In this document: one piece after another, positions 18,358 through 27,030 of the stretch | How positions within the stretch are numbered: the stretch's first letter is position 1 | Layout of the letters: every line of letters begins with the position of its first letter | Assembly: GCA_018830945.1 (NCBI GenBank) | Contig: JAHJRD010000073.1 | Span: forward strand, 1-35,905 | DNA length: 35,905 bases | Direction: 5' to 3' | Source: Nanobdellota archaeon | Lineage (GTDB): Archaea; Nanobdellota; Nanobdellia; SCGC-AAA011-G17; GW2011-AR17 | Position numbers and translations under genes: made by a program | The notes under the pieces: model-generated | Told to the model about the DNA's origin: nothing | What the model saw: the letters and a program-made list of their open reading frames with translations, nothing else | Database searches by the model: none

Positions 18358-19656
18358 ATGTTTAAGTTCCTAAAAGACAAGCTAAAGTCAGCTGTAAGCA
18401 GGATAAGCAAAGCAATAGAAAAGGAAGAGCCTGTTGATGTTCCATTGCCCCCTGTGATAGAGGTGGAAGAAGTTTTTACAAAGGATGAAGCAAGGCATAT
18501 AGAGGAAGTTGAAGTTCCTGCGCCGCCTGAAGAGATTGTTGAGAAACCCAAGAAAGAGGAAACGCCAAAGATAAAAGAAGAGCCAAAAAAAGCTGTTGAA
18601 AGGCCAAAGGAAATAATCAAGGAAAAGCCAAAAGAAGAGAAAAAAGAGGCTATTGAAGAAAAAAAGAAAGAAGCTCCTGAAACTCTCGAAAAAGGAACTT
18701 TTTCAGGGCACCAAAAATCCGAAAGATTTTTGAGTGTAAAAGAAGAGCCAAAAGAAACCCTGCCTCCAAAAGAAGAGAAAAAAGGAATGTTTGCAAGATT
18801 CAAGGAAGCTGTCACAACAACAAAGGTTTCTCCTGCAAGGTTTGATGAATTGTTCTGGGAATTGGAGATTGCAATGCTTGAAAACAATGTTGCGTTTGAA
18901 GTTATAGGCAAGATAAAGGCTGACTTAAGAAAAGATATTGTTGAAAAGCCTGTAAGAAGAGGCAAGGTGGAAGATGCAGTTGTTTCAAGCCTGAGAGCAA
19001 GCATTCTCAGCTTGTTTGAAGGCAATAAGCAAATTGACATGCTGAAAAACGCAAAGGAAAAAAAGCCGTATGTTATTGCATTTTTAGGCGCAAATGGCTC
19101 TGGCAAGACAACAACAATTGCAAAGCTAACAAACATGTTCCAGAGCAATGGCTTGAAATGCGTGTTGGCTGCAGGTGACACATGGAGAAGCGCCGCTATA
19201 CAGCAATTGGAAGAGCATGCAAATAAGCTAAATGTGCCTATTGTAAAGCATGATTACGGCGCAGACCCTGCTGCTATTGCGTTTGACGCGATTGAAATGG
19301 CAAAGGCAAGAAAGCTGGATGTTGTTCTTATAGACACAGCAGGAAGGCAGCACAGCAATGCGAATTTGATGGATGAGATGAAGAAAATAATAAGAGTTGC
19401 AAAGCCTGACTTGAAAATATATATCGGCGAGATGATTGCAGGCAATGACTGCATTGAGCAGATTCAGAGCTTTGATTCAGCAGTAGGCATAGACGGGGTT
19501 ATATTGTCAAAAGCAGATATTGATGAGAAAGGCGGCACAGCAATCTCAGTGACTTATGTGACTAAGAAGCCAATATTGTATTTAGGAATGGGGCAGGAGT
19601 ACAGGGATTTGGAAGTGTTTGATAAAGAGAAGATAGTGAAGGGGCTGGGATTATGA
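18358..19656 (+). CDS. ftsY: Signal recognition particle receptor FtsY
   Basis: FLGANGSGKTTTIAKLT, AAGDTWRSAAIQQLEEHA, DTAGRQHSNANLMDEM, LSKADIDEKGGTAISV; charged Lys/Glu linker. Confidence 0.97.
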   Translation: MFKFLKDKLKSAVSRISKAIEKEEPVDVPLPPVIEVEEVFTKDEARHIEEVEVPAPPEEIVEKPKKEETPKIKEEPKKAVERPKEIIKEKPKEEKKEAIEEKKKEAPETLEKGTFSGHQKSERFLSVKEEPKETLPPKEEKKGMFARFKEAVTTTKVSPARFDELFWELEIAMLENNVAFEVIGKIKADLRKDIVEKPVRRGKVEDAVVSSLRASILSLFEGNKQIDMLKNAKEKKPYVIAFLGANGSGKTTTIAKLTNMFQSNGLKCVLAAGDTWRSAAIQQLEEHANKLNVPIVKHDYGADPAAIAFDAIEMAKARKLDVVLIDTAGRQHSNANLMDEMKKIIRVAKPDLKIYIGEMIAGNDCIEQIQSFDSAVGIDGVILSKADIDEKGGTAISVTYVTKKPILYLGMGQEYRDLEVFDKEKIVKGLGL

Positions 19657-20207
19657 CTGACAAGCTTTTCATCACAGCAGACCAATTAAACATGGATTCT
19701 TTCAGGCTCGCAAAGCAAGTATATGACTCCGGCTTTAAGCCCACATTCATGGTTGCGTTATGGAGAGGCGGCACATTGGTTGGATGCCCTGTACAGGAAT
19801 TTCTTGCATACAAAGGCATAGAAGTAGACCATATTGCAATAAGAACATCACGGTACACAGGGATAGAACAAGCAGAAGATACAGTAAAAATTCACGGGCT
19901 TGATTATATTATAAAAAAAGCAAACAGCACAGACAGGTTATTAATTGTGGATGATGTCTGGGACACAGGAAAAACAATAGAGGCATTAATCCAAAAGCTG
20001 AAAGAAGAGTCAAGGGCAAATGCGCCTTCTGAAATAAAAACAGCAGCTGTTTACTACAAGCCAGCAAAAAACAAGACAGACATAACGCCTGACTTCTATA
20101 TTCACGAGACAGACAAATGGCTTATTTTCCCGCACGAGCTTGAGGGGCTCTCAATTGATGAGATAGAAGCTGGAAAAGGGAAAGATGTTGCAGAGCTGTT
20201 AAAATGA
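19653..20207 (+). CDS. Purine-type phosphoribosyltransferase
   Basis: MVALWRGGTLVG and LLIVDDVWDTGKTIE PRPP-binding loop. Confidence 0.9.
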   Translation: MTDKLFITADQLNMDSFRLAKQVYDSGFKPTFMVALWRGGTLVGCPVQEFLAYKGIEVDHIAIRTSRYTGIEQAEDTVKIHGLDYIIKKANSTDRLLIVDDVWDTGKTIEALIQKLKEESRANAPSEIKTAAVYYKPAKNKTDITPDFYIHETDKWLIFPHELEGLSIDEIEAGKGKDVAELLK

Positions 20208-20500
20208 GCTCCATAAGAAAATGCTTTGAGCATGCAAAGGCTGTTCTTGAAGGGAAAATAGAAGCGCCTTTAGAAGATGTAAAGGACATAATTAGGATTA
20301 TTGAAGAAACACTAAAGTATAAAGGCCCCTGCTATTTCCGCTGCTGCAATGAGATGGAAACAAGAGAGGGGATAACTTACATACACTGCGACTCCTCTCC
20401 TGACATGCCTTTAACTGAATTTAAGGGGTATTGCAATAACTGCGCAAAAGAAATAAGGCAGCAAATGCCCTATCTGAAAAAACAATTAAAGAAAAGCTAA
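20204..20500 (+). CDS. Hypothetical Cys-rich protein
   Basis: CYFRCC...CDSS...CNNCAKE possible zinc site; overlaps upstream stop. Confidence 0.65.
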   Translation: MSSIRKCFEHAKAVLEGKIEAPLEDVKDIIRIIEETLKYKGPCYFRCCNEMETREGITYIHCDSSPDMPLTEFKGYCNNCAKEIRQQMPYLKKQLKKS

Positions 20501-20979
20501 TCCTCGTCCTTCTCTTCTGTGATCTCGCCTTCCCTTCTGATAACCTTAACAGAATCCATCTTCAATGTAATAGGAATAGGAACAGCTGCTTCCAACAGCT
20601 CAACAATGATTTCCTCTTTCTGCTGGTCAATCCTTGTAACCTTTGCCTTTTCCCTTTTGAAAGGCCCTGATATGATTTCAACAATATCATTAATCTGGAC
20701 ATTCATCTGCACCTTTACCTGCTCAAGCATTGGCTCTACCTCATCATACCTGACTTCTTTCTCAAGAACGCCTTTTGCATAAGGGACGCCTGCGCATGCT
20801 TCAACAGCTGATGACCTGTCTTTTGCCTCAATAAATATATAGCCCCTCATCTTGTGCGGCTTTATGATTGAATATACTTCTAATCCCCTCTTGGTTACAT
20901 GAGCCTGCACAAAGTCAACTACCTGGTCTTCCCTGTTTGCAGTTGTCTTCAATGCGTACAAGTGTGCTTCTTCTTCCAT
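20497..20979 (-). CDS. spt5: Transcription elongation factor Spt5
   Basis: NGN plus KOW: LYALKTTANREDQVVDFV, GYIFIEAKD, INDIVEIISGPFKREKAKVTRID. Confidence 0.95.
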   Translation of the reverse strand: MEEEAHLYALKTTANREDQVVDFVQAHVTKRGLEVYSIIKPHKMRGYIFIEAKDRSSAVEACAGVPYAKGVLEKEVRYDEVEPMLEQVKVQMNVQINDIVEIISGPFKREKAKVTRIDQQKEEIIVELLEAAVPIPITLKMDSVKVIRREGEITEEKDED

Positions 20980-20982
20980 TTG

Positions 20983-21177
20983 TTATACCAATCCTATCAG
21001 TGTTGCTATCAGGCTTATTACAAAGCCCACAGTACCTATCAGCGCCATGCCCATTGCTGAAACCTTGACAATCATCTTGAATGTCTCCTTGTTTGGCTTT
21101 TTTGTTACTCTTACAACCCTTACACATTCAACAAAAAAGCTTTTCAGCTTAATCATAGCCTCCTGAATAGATGCCAT
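20983..21177 (-). CDS. secE: Protein translocase subunit SecE (Sec61 gamma)
   Basis: FFVECVRVVRVTKKPNKETFKMIVKVSAMGMALIGTVGFVISL, located immediately upstream of spt5. Confidence 0.92.
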   Translation of the reverse strand: MASIQEAMIKLKSFFVECVRVVRVTKKPNKETFKMIVKVSAMGMALIGTVGFVISLIATLIGLV

Positions 21178-21269
21178 ATCAAAAAGTAGAAAATAAGGGA
21201 GTTTATAAGCATTGCGGTTATCGAGGGAACCGTGATGCCAGGAACGCAGTTACTAAGGTTTTCTAATGC

Positions 21270-21749
21270 CTAAAGCCTTGAAATCAGGCTCTTCAGCTCA
21301 GCCAACTCTGACTCAAGCTTGTCCTGCGGCTGTCTTTTTGCTGGCCTTGCCGGTTCCTTTGGCAGAACTCTTGCCTGCTCAGGCGCCTTCTTCTCTTTTT
21401 TAGGAAGCTCTTCTTTCAGCTTCTCCTCTTTCTTTGCAGCAGGCTTCTTCTCAGGCAAGACAGGCTCTTCAATCGCATGCGCCTGTTTCAGCTCACCCAT
21501 TGAAAGCGGAAGCTCCTCAACATTAAGCTCCTTTGTAAGCCTTTTTATCTCATTCACATCAGCCCTTAAAAGCTTCATAAGGTCATCTTTATGCTTTTTT
21601 GTATCAATATACTCATAATACCTTTTCAAAAGGCTTATCACATCAACAGCCAGGCTAAGCACTTCTTTCCTAATACCCATCGGAGTGTCCAGCCTGACAT
21701 GTATGCTGTCATCCGGGGTTTCTGGTTTTTCTGCTTTTTTCCTGGCCAT
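21270..21749 (-). CDS. Conserved hypothetical coiled-coil/lysine-rich protein
   Basis: ORF with intact start; DSIHVRLDTPMGIRKEVLSLAVDVISLLKRYYEYIDTKK. Confidence 0.7.
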   Translation of the reverse strand: MARKKAEKPETPDDSIHVRLDTPMGIRKEVLSLAVDVISLLKRYYEYIDTKKHKDDLMKLLRADVNEIKRLTKELNVEELPLSMGELKQAHAIEEPVLPEKKPAAKKEEKLKEELPKKEKKAPEQARVLPKEPARPAKRQPQDKLESELAELKSLISRL

Positions 21750-21764
21750 TAATGCTAAACCTCT

Positions 21765-22172
21765 TTAAAGCTCAAACAGAGTCCTGTCAATGTTAACAAG
21801 CTTCTCTTTTATTGCATTCAGGTCATCCTGCCATGCAGACAATTCCCTTTCTTCCTGCTCTTTTATCTTGTTAAGCTCAACAAGCAAATCCCCTGCATCC
21901 TTGAGCTTGTTCTTTAGCTCATTAAGGGTGACCATGACTTCCCTGTATTTCTCAACCTTGACAAAGAGGGGCTTTTCTTCCTTGTCATCAGCATAGTTGG
22001 GAGCAGCCTCAGTAACAGGCGGCGGCATTGACATAGGCGCTACAGCCTGCTTGATTGCTTCTGTTTCAATTGCTGTTGGCTCATTCTCTTCCGGCGGCAG
22101 TTCAGGAAATTTTAACGGCGGCAGTTCTGTCTTGACTTCTACTTCTTTCTTCTTTTTTGAGAAAAGTCCCAT
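21765..22172 (-). CDS. Conserved hypothetical coiled-coil protein
   Basis: MGLFSKKKKEVEVK...LFVKVEKYREVMVTLNELKNKLKDAGDLLVELNKIKEQEE. Confidence 0.7.
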   Translation of the reverse strand: MGLFSKKKKEVEVKTELPPLKFPELPPEENEPTAIETEAIKQAVAPMSMPPPVTEAAPNYADDKEEKPLFVKVEKYREVMVTLNELKNKLKDAGDLLVELNKIKEQEERELSAWQDDLNAIKEKLVNIDRTLFEL

Positions 22173-22389
22173 AAGCGCACCTCCAATTTAATATAGATTG
22201 AGTGTACTTCCCTATATAAAAACATTTCGTAGTCTGGAATGTGTTATCTTTCAAAGAAAGGCCGCTGGAATAATGGCTTTAAATGCTTTTAATTGCCATG
22301 AATGCTTATATTGCAGGCTGGTTTTGTGTTTTATTGAGATTTAATAATTGCAGAAACATTTATAAGTCAAAGACTTAATCATAAACCTC

Positions 22390-22464
22390 AGCGGGATGGG
22401 GCAGCCAGGAGTGCCCGATGGGCCCATAACCCATAGGTCGGTGGTTCAAATCCACCTCCCGCTA
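22390..22464 (+). tRNA. Initiator tRNA-Met (CAT)
   Basis: AGCGGGA acceptor pairing with TCCCGCT, D-stem GGGC/GCCC, anticodon stem ATGGG/CCCAT with loop CCCATAA, T-stem GGTGG/CCACC; A1:U72 and three G:C pairs in the anticodon stem are initiator hallmarks; no encoded CCA. Confidence 0.93.
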
Positions 22465-22522
22465 TTTTTCTTTCCAATTCTTTAGCATAAAGCTTAAATA
22501 GCAGCCATAAACCAAAAAAGCC

Positions 22523-23145
22523 ATGGCATTGCTGATTGGAGTGGAGCATGAAGAGGAATTCACAAGCAGAGTAATAAGAAGGCTCAGCCATGAAAACCTC
22601 GAAGGCAAAAAAGTAATGCTTGAAACGTCTTCATATCCAGTTGGAGGGATAGCAAAAACCATAAGTCCTTCATTTGCGAACTTTTACGACGGAATTGCAG
22701 CATACGTGCTGGAGCGGAACGGGATGCTTGTATTTGGTGAAGACCCGGCTCTTCATAAAAGAGCAATTGAAAAAATGAATGAATTAGGGCGCCTCATGGC
22801 AGATCTTCGGGGAGATTATTGTCAAAGGTGGGAGGAATACAGGAAAGAACAATGGAGGTATTCCTCCTTTAAACAAGAACAGATTGAGGCGGAACTCGGG
22901 GCAGAACGGGAAAAACTTGAAAAAAAAGAAAAGCCCCTTTGGGAAAAAGTGCTTTAGCCCCGCACAAAGAAAGAGACCCGCACTTTGCCAGGGTAATTGC
23001 AACGCAAAAGCCGGATATTGTGATTTTGGGCTTCAAGCATATGCCTTACCTGATTGAACACTGCTTTCGTGATGAGAATTATTCATTAATCCGCATCCCC
23101 TCAGACAGCCTTATTGCATTTTTAAAAAAGGAAACAGGATTCTAA
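22523..23145 (+). pseudogene. TraB-like/conserved hypothetical protein split in two frames at an A8 run
   Basis: ORF 22523-22957 and ORF 22939-23145 are adjacent in different frames; junction at GAAAAAAAAG around 22920-22927; downstream half has RDPHFARVIATQKPDIVILGFKHMPYLIE. Confidence 0.55.
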
Positions 23146-23234
23146 GCGTCCTGCGGTAAATACACAGCAGGTACTCTTCTCAAAGATTATTCTCCATTAG
23201 ATTTATATACAATACAAAACTCTGAAAAAAGGAA

Positions 23235-24230
23235 ATGTCATCAGTTGAAATGTATATTAACATGAACTCAGGCAAGAACCGGAGAGGCGATCTGCGGACA
23301 CGCAAGTTCAGAAAGATTGTCGGCGACAATGGCCAGGTATTTGCAACAAAAACAGTGGACCAGCTTGAGCTGATTGTTGAGGACATGCCCAAGCGCCGCC
23401 CGAAAAGTGTTATAATAGACACAGGCGACGGCGGATTAGGCATATTCATCAGCCTTCTTGTAAAAACCTATGGGCCTAAATTAGAAGAATTGCCTTCAAT
23501 AGCAGTGTTAGGAGGCGGTTCATTCGAGTTCTTTGCAAAGCAGTGTAATGCGCCAAAGAAAAGAAAAGATGTTAAAAAATATATTGAGCAGATTATAAAA
23601 GATGAAGGAATATACAGGCAGAATATTGATTTTATGAAAATAACAGACAACAAAGGCATTGAAAGCTATGGCTTCAACTTCGGGGTTGGAGCTGTTGTCA
23701 CGCTGCTTGAGGAGATCTATAAGCATAAAACCTGGAAATGGGCAGGGGTTGCATTCGTGCTTACCAAGTTATATCTTTCAAGGAATACAAAGGGGCCTTA
23801 TTACCAAATCTTCAACCAGAAAACCCCGCTGGAAGTGGCAATAAGTTCTGGAGAAGATGTTCAAAGATTTGACGGAGATTACTTTGCGCTCATGGCGCAG
23901 ACAATAAAGTCAATAGGGCTCAGGGGCTCTGAAACATTTTACATAGCGCAGGAACGCGCAGGGTACTTCCATGCAAGGGGCGTGACAGAAGAATTGGGAG
24001 AGGTCATGAAATTAACAAACCTGGCAAAAATTTATTCAGGCTCTGTATTTGGAAAGCCTGATATGCAGGCAAACTCAATGAGCCTCCGCTCTGAAGAGCA
24101 ATTTCCTTACACAGTCAACGGAGAGCTGGAGTCCCGCACAAACGGGCACACTGTTCCTTATCTTGCGAATGAAGTTGAGGTAAAGCACGGCGTAACCCTT
24201 AAGATTATCAAGGTAAAGTCAGCTGAATAA
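23235..24230 (+). CDS. Divergent diacylglycerol/sphingosine kinase-like protein
   Basis: YINMNSGKNRRGD start, DTGDGGLGIFISLL and IAVLGGGSFEFFAKQC at positions of the GGDGT and GTGND motifs. Confidence 0.55.
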   Translation: MSSVEMYINMNSGKNRRGDLRTRKFRKIVGDNGQVFATKTVDQLELIVEDMPKRRPKSVIIDTGDGGLGIFISLLVKTYGPKLEELPSIAVLGGGSFEFFAKQCNAPKKRKDVKKYIEQIIKDEGIYRQNIDFMKITDNKGIESYGFNFGVGAVVTLLEEIYKHKTWKWAGVAFVLTKLYLSRNTKGPYYQIFNQKTPLEVAISSGEDVQRFDGDYFALMAQTIKSIGLRGSETFYIAQERAGYFHARGVTEELGEVMKLTNLAKIYSGSVFGKPDMQANSMSLRSEEQFPYTVNGELESRTNGHTVPYLANEVEVKHGVTLKIIKVKSAE

Positions 24231-24231
24231 A

Positions 24232-24702
24232 ATGAACTACAAAATCCTAAACACAAGAGAAATAAAAGCTATTCTTGAAGAATTAAAAGAGCATTTTGAA
24301 GCAAAAGCAGATATAAAAGAGGCAATGATTGAAGGCGCAGAAGGAAAAATACATCTAATCTCAAGAAAGCTTGCTGAATTGCCAATGGATAAGGTAAGAA
24401 TCAACAGCATGGGAATGTATTTCTGCAAAAAGGAAAAGGGAGGATTAAGGCCCACAATTGAAGGCTGCCAAATATTAAAGCCGACAAAGAATGTGTTTGA
24501 AATGGATGAAAAGCAGAGAGATGCATGGATGCACGGCAAGGATTTGGAAGTTGGAAAACAAGAACTTAACGGCATGGTTATTGTAAAGCATAACAATGAT
24601 TTCTACGGCGCAGGCGCATACAAGGAAGGAAGAATCCTTAACATGGTGCCTAAAGAGAGAAGGATAAGGCAAAGCAAGAGAATTCCCGAGGATAAAGAAT
24701 AA
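24232..24702 (+). CDS. PUA-like/Nip7- or rRNA methyltransferase C-terminal-like RNA-binding protein
   Basis: GLRPTIEGCQILKPTKNVFEMDEKQRDAWMHGKDLE...GMVIVKHNNDFYGAGAYKEGRILNMVPKERRI. Confidence 0.65.
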   Translation: MNYKILNTREIKAILEELKEHFEAKADIKEAMIEGAEGKIHLISRKLAELPMDKVRINSMGMYFCKKEKGGLRPTIEGCQILKPTKNVFEMDEKQRDAWMHGKDLEVGKQELNGMVIVKHNNDFYGAGAYKEGRILNMVPKERRIRQSKRIPEDKE

Positions 24703-24895
24703 AGGCGTCCGGCAAAGCTGAAAATAAGCTTAATATTAACCTCCTTTTCTGCTGTATTTTCAGAGTATTTAACAATATTTCCAATTCCAGCGGAAAAACA
24801 CACGAAATTTTTCAGCAATCTTTATAAAGGAAAGAATCGCAAACGCCTGCATGGAAACAAAAGCAGCAGAACAAACCGAAAGCTATTTATATCCA

Positions 24896-24911
24896 GTAAG
24901 ACTAGTCTTAC
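24896..24911. promoter_or_regulatory. Perfect 16-bp palindrome GTAAGACTAGTCTTAC, candidate operator of TA operon
   Basis: Located between TATA-like CTATTTATATCC (about 24882-24893) and ATG 24917. Confidence 0.65.
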
Positions 24912-24916
24912 CTAAT

Positions 24917-25183
24917 ATGGAATTTGCTATTGCAAAGCTAAGCTCTAAGGGGCAGATAGTCATACCTGAGCGTATGCGGAAAAAGCTGAAGAAAGGCGAT
25001 GAGATGGTTTTCATACAAAACAAAGACCAGATTATACTCAAGCCTGCAAAGAAGTTCAGCAAGCGGTTTCTTGAAGACCTGGAATTCGCAAGAAGGACAG
25101 AGGAAGCATATAAGAGGTATGAGAGGGGGGAATTCATAGAGATGGATTATGATGAATTCCTGAAAAAGCTTGAAAAATGGTAA
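24917..25183 (+). CDS. AbrB/MazE-like antitoxin
   Basis: MEFAIAKLSSKGQIVIPERMRKKLKKGDEMVFIQNKDQIILKP; ATG 24917 favoured over ORF start 24851 because promoter elements lie between. Confidence 0.88.
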   Translation: MEFAIAKLSSKGQIVIPERMRKKLKKGDEMVFIQNKDQIILKPAKKFSKRFLEDLEFARRTEEAYKRYERGEFIEMDYDEFLKKLEKW

Positions 25184-25425
25184 GAGCAGTATTAGACCCT
25201 AAGTTTGAAGGGAAATTCTCAAGGATAAAAGATAAGGGATTTAAGAGGAGAGTTATCAAGCATCTGGAGAAGCTAAAATCACAGCCCGAGCTCGGCAAGC
25301 CCATGATGTTTGAAAGAAAAGGCACAAGGGAGGTTTATATCGCTCCTTTTAGGCTTTCATATGTTTACCTCAAAGATGAAAATAAGATAATATTGCTGGA
25401 CTTGTATCACAAGGATGAGCAATAG
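25177..25425 (+). CDS. RelE/ParE-like toxin
   Basis: FKRRVIKHLEKLKSQPELGKPMMFERKGTREVYIAPFRLSYVYLKDENKIILLDLYHKDEQ; overlaps antitoxin. Confidence 0.88.
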   Translation: MVRAVLDPKFEGKFSRIKDKGFKRRVIKHLEKLKSQPELGKPMMFERKGTREVYIAPFRLSYVYLKDENKIILLDLYHKDEQ

Positions 25426-26087
25426 GCGCATTTCTTTCTTAAAACACAGCCTTCACAAGAAGGCTTCTTTTTACAATGCCTTTTCGCATGCTCCACAATC
25501 AGTGCATGATACTCTTTGAATAGGGAAACATCAGAAGGGAGCGCCTTTTCAAAGGCAGATTGAATCTCTTCATACTTGTCTTTCTCATTGCAAATCCTTA
25601 ACCTTGAAAATATTCTTCTTGTATAAGCATCAACAACAAATGACGGCTTTTCAAAAGCATACAACACAATAGAGTCAGCTGTCTCATTTCCAATGCCTTT
25701 CACTTTCAATAACTCTTCTCTTAACTCTTTTGCATTCTTAAGAAAAACATTCTTATTCTTTAGGAAGTACTCAGCAATAATCTTCAATCTTTCAGCTTTC
25801 TGATTATAATAGCCAGCAGGCTTAATCAAGGAAGCTATCTTCTTCACATCAGCTTTTTTTATCTTCCCAGCATCTAACAATTTCGCCTTATTCAAATTAA
25901 GAATAGCCTTCTCAACATTTAACCATGATGTATTCTGCGTGAGAACAGCCCCAACCATAATCTCAAACCTGTCTTTATCACAAGCAGGATTCCCATTATG
26001 GTGCTTTGTATACAAAAAACCTTTAGACAAAGGCCACCAACCCTGCTTTCCATACTTTTTAAGCAATGAATTGAAAATATTATCCAT
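25407..26087 (-). CDS. Endonuclease III-like HhH-GPD DNA glycosylase with FeS cluster
   Basis: VGAVLTQNTSWLNVEKAI; LLKVKGIGNETADSIVLYAFEKPSFVVDAYTRRI; terminal CKKKPSCEGCVLRKKC. Confidence 0.92.
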   Translation of the reverse strand: MDNIFNSLLKKYGKQGWWPLSKGFLYTKHHNGNPACDKDRFEIMVGAVLTQNTSWLNVEKAILNLNKAKLLDAGKIKKADVKKIASLIKPAGYYNQKAERLKIIAEYFLKNKNVFLKNAKELREELLKVKGIGNETADSIVLYAFEKPSFVVDAYTRRIFSRLRICNEKDKYEEIQSAFEKALPSDVSLFKEYHALIVEHAKRHCKKKPSCEGCVLRKKCAYCSSL

Positions 26088-26251
26088 AAGGATAGGAAAT
26101 ATTACTGCATATATAAAGATTTTCAGAAGCAAAACCTTAAAATAACCATACACCTTTACTTTATCATAAGAGGTGCATAAAAATAGTAATAATCACAAAG
26201 TCAAACAGGGAAAGAGTAAAGTTTGACCCTAGAAAGCTTCTAAACTCATTA

Positions 26252-26989
26252 ATGAGGGCTGGCGCTGAAAAAGCAACAGCAGAGACAGTAATAAAAAAAA
26301 TCACCCCTAAGCTCTATGACGGCATCTACACTGGAAAGCTTTACAGGCTTGCATTCAGGGAATTAAGAAAGCTTGACATGCCTGCGTCATCAAGGTATGA
26401 AATCAAATGGGCAATCACAAGATTGGGAAGGAATGGAGAAGGTTTTTCTTTTGAGCAGTTCACTGCAAAGGTTTTTGAAAGGCTGGGATACAGGGTAAGG
26501 CTCAACCAGACAGAAACAGGCAGAAGCGGGATAACGCATGAGATTGATTTGGTTGCTGAAAAAGGCAGTGAAAGATTGATGATAGAATGCAAGCACCACT
26601 CAAAGCAGGGCATGTGGGTTAATGTGCACACGCCATTATATGTATATGCAAGATACCTTGACTTAAAGGAAAGATTCACAGGCGCAGTAATAATAACAAA
26701 CTCCAGGTTCTCAGAGCAATCTGAGACTTATGCCAAAAGCGTTGGATTAAGGCTGATGGGATGGAACTACCCAAAAGATGGAAGCCTGCAGAATATTCTT
26801 GACAAGTATGCTGTCTATCCAATAACTGTGCTTCATTCAGTTGACAATGCAATACTGAGAAGGCTATTAGTAAAGAACATAGTGACTGTTGCTGACATTC
26901 TTTCAATGCCTGTTTCAAAGCTTTCTAACTTAATCGGAAAAAGGGCTGTTCTTGTGAGGAAAGAGGCAGAAGCAGTTGCAAAGGCGTGA
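26252..26989 (+). CDS. ATP-cone plus Mrr-like restriction endonuclease domain protein
   Basis: ATP-cone RAGAEKATAETVIKKITPKLYDGIYTGKLYRLAFRELRK; HEIDLVAEKGSERLMIECKHH (D..ECK nuclease motif); open frame and ATP-cone homology extend upstream of the ATG. Confidence 0.82.
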   Translation: MRAGAEKATAETVIKKITPKLYDGIYTGKLYRLAFRELRKLDMPASSRYEIKWAITRLGRNGEGFSFEQFTAKVFERLGYRVRLNQTETGRSGITHEIDLVAEKGSERLMIECKHHSKQGMWVNVHTPLYVYARYLDLKERFTGAVIITNSRFSEQSETYAKSVGLRLMGWNYPKDGSLQNILDKYAVYPITVLHSVDNAILRRLLVKNIVTVADILSMPVSKLSNLIGKRAVLVRKEAEAVAKA

Positions 26990-27030
26990 ATGCGAAAGTT
27001 ATATAAACCGCCAGTTTATCCCAAAGCTCA

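Noticed and set aside
18348-19181. 277-aa minus ORF opposite ftsY, Ser/Phe-rich
   Set aside because: Antisense shadow of the Lys/Glu-rich FtsY linker.
21195-21265. Possible small RNA upstream of secE (CGGTT/AACCG hairpin, GTGATGCC box C-like)
   Set aside because: No box D (CTGA) or second box pair; the hairpin is only 5 bp.
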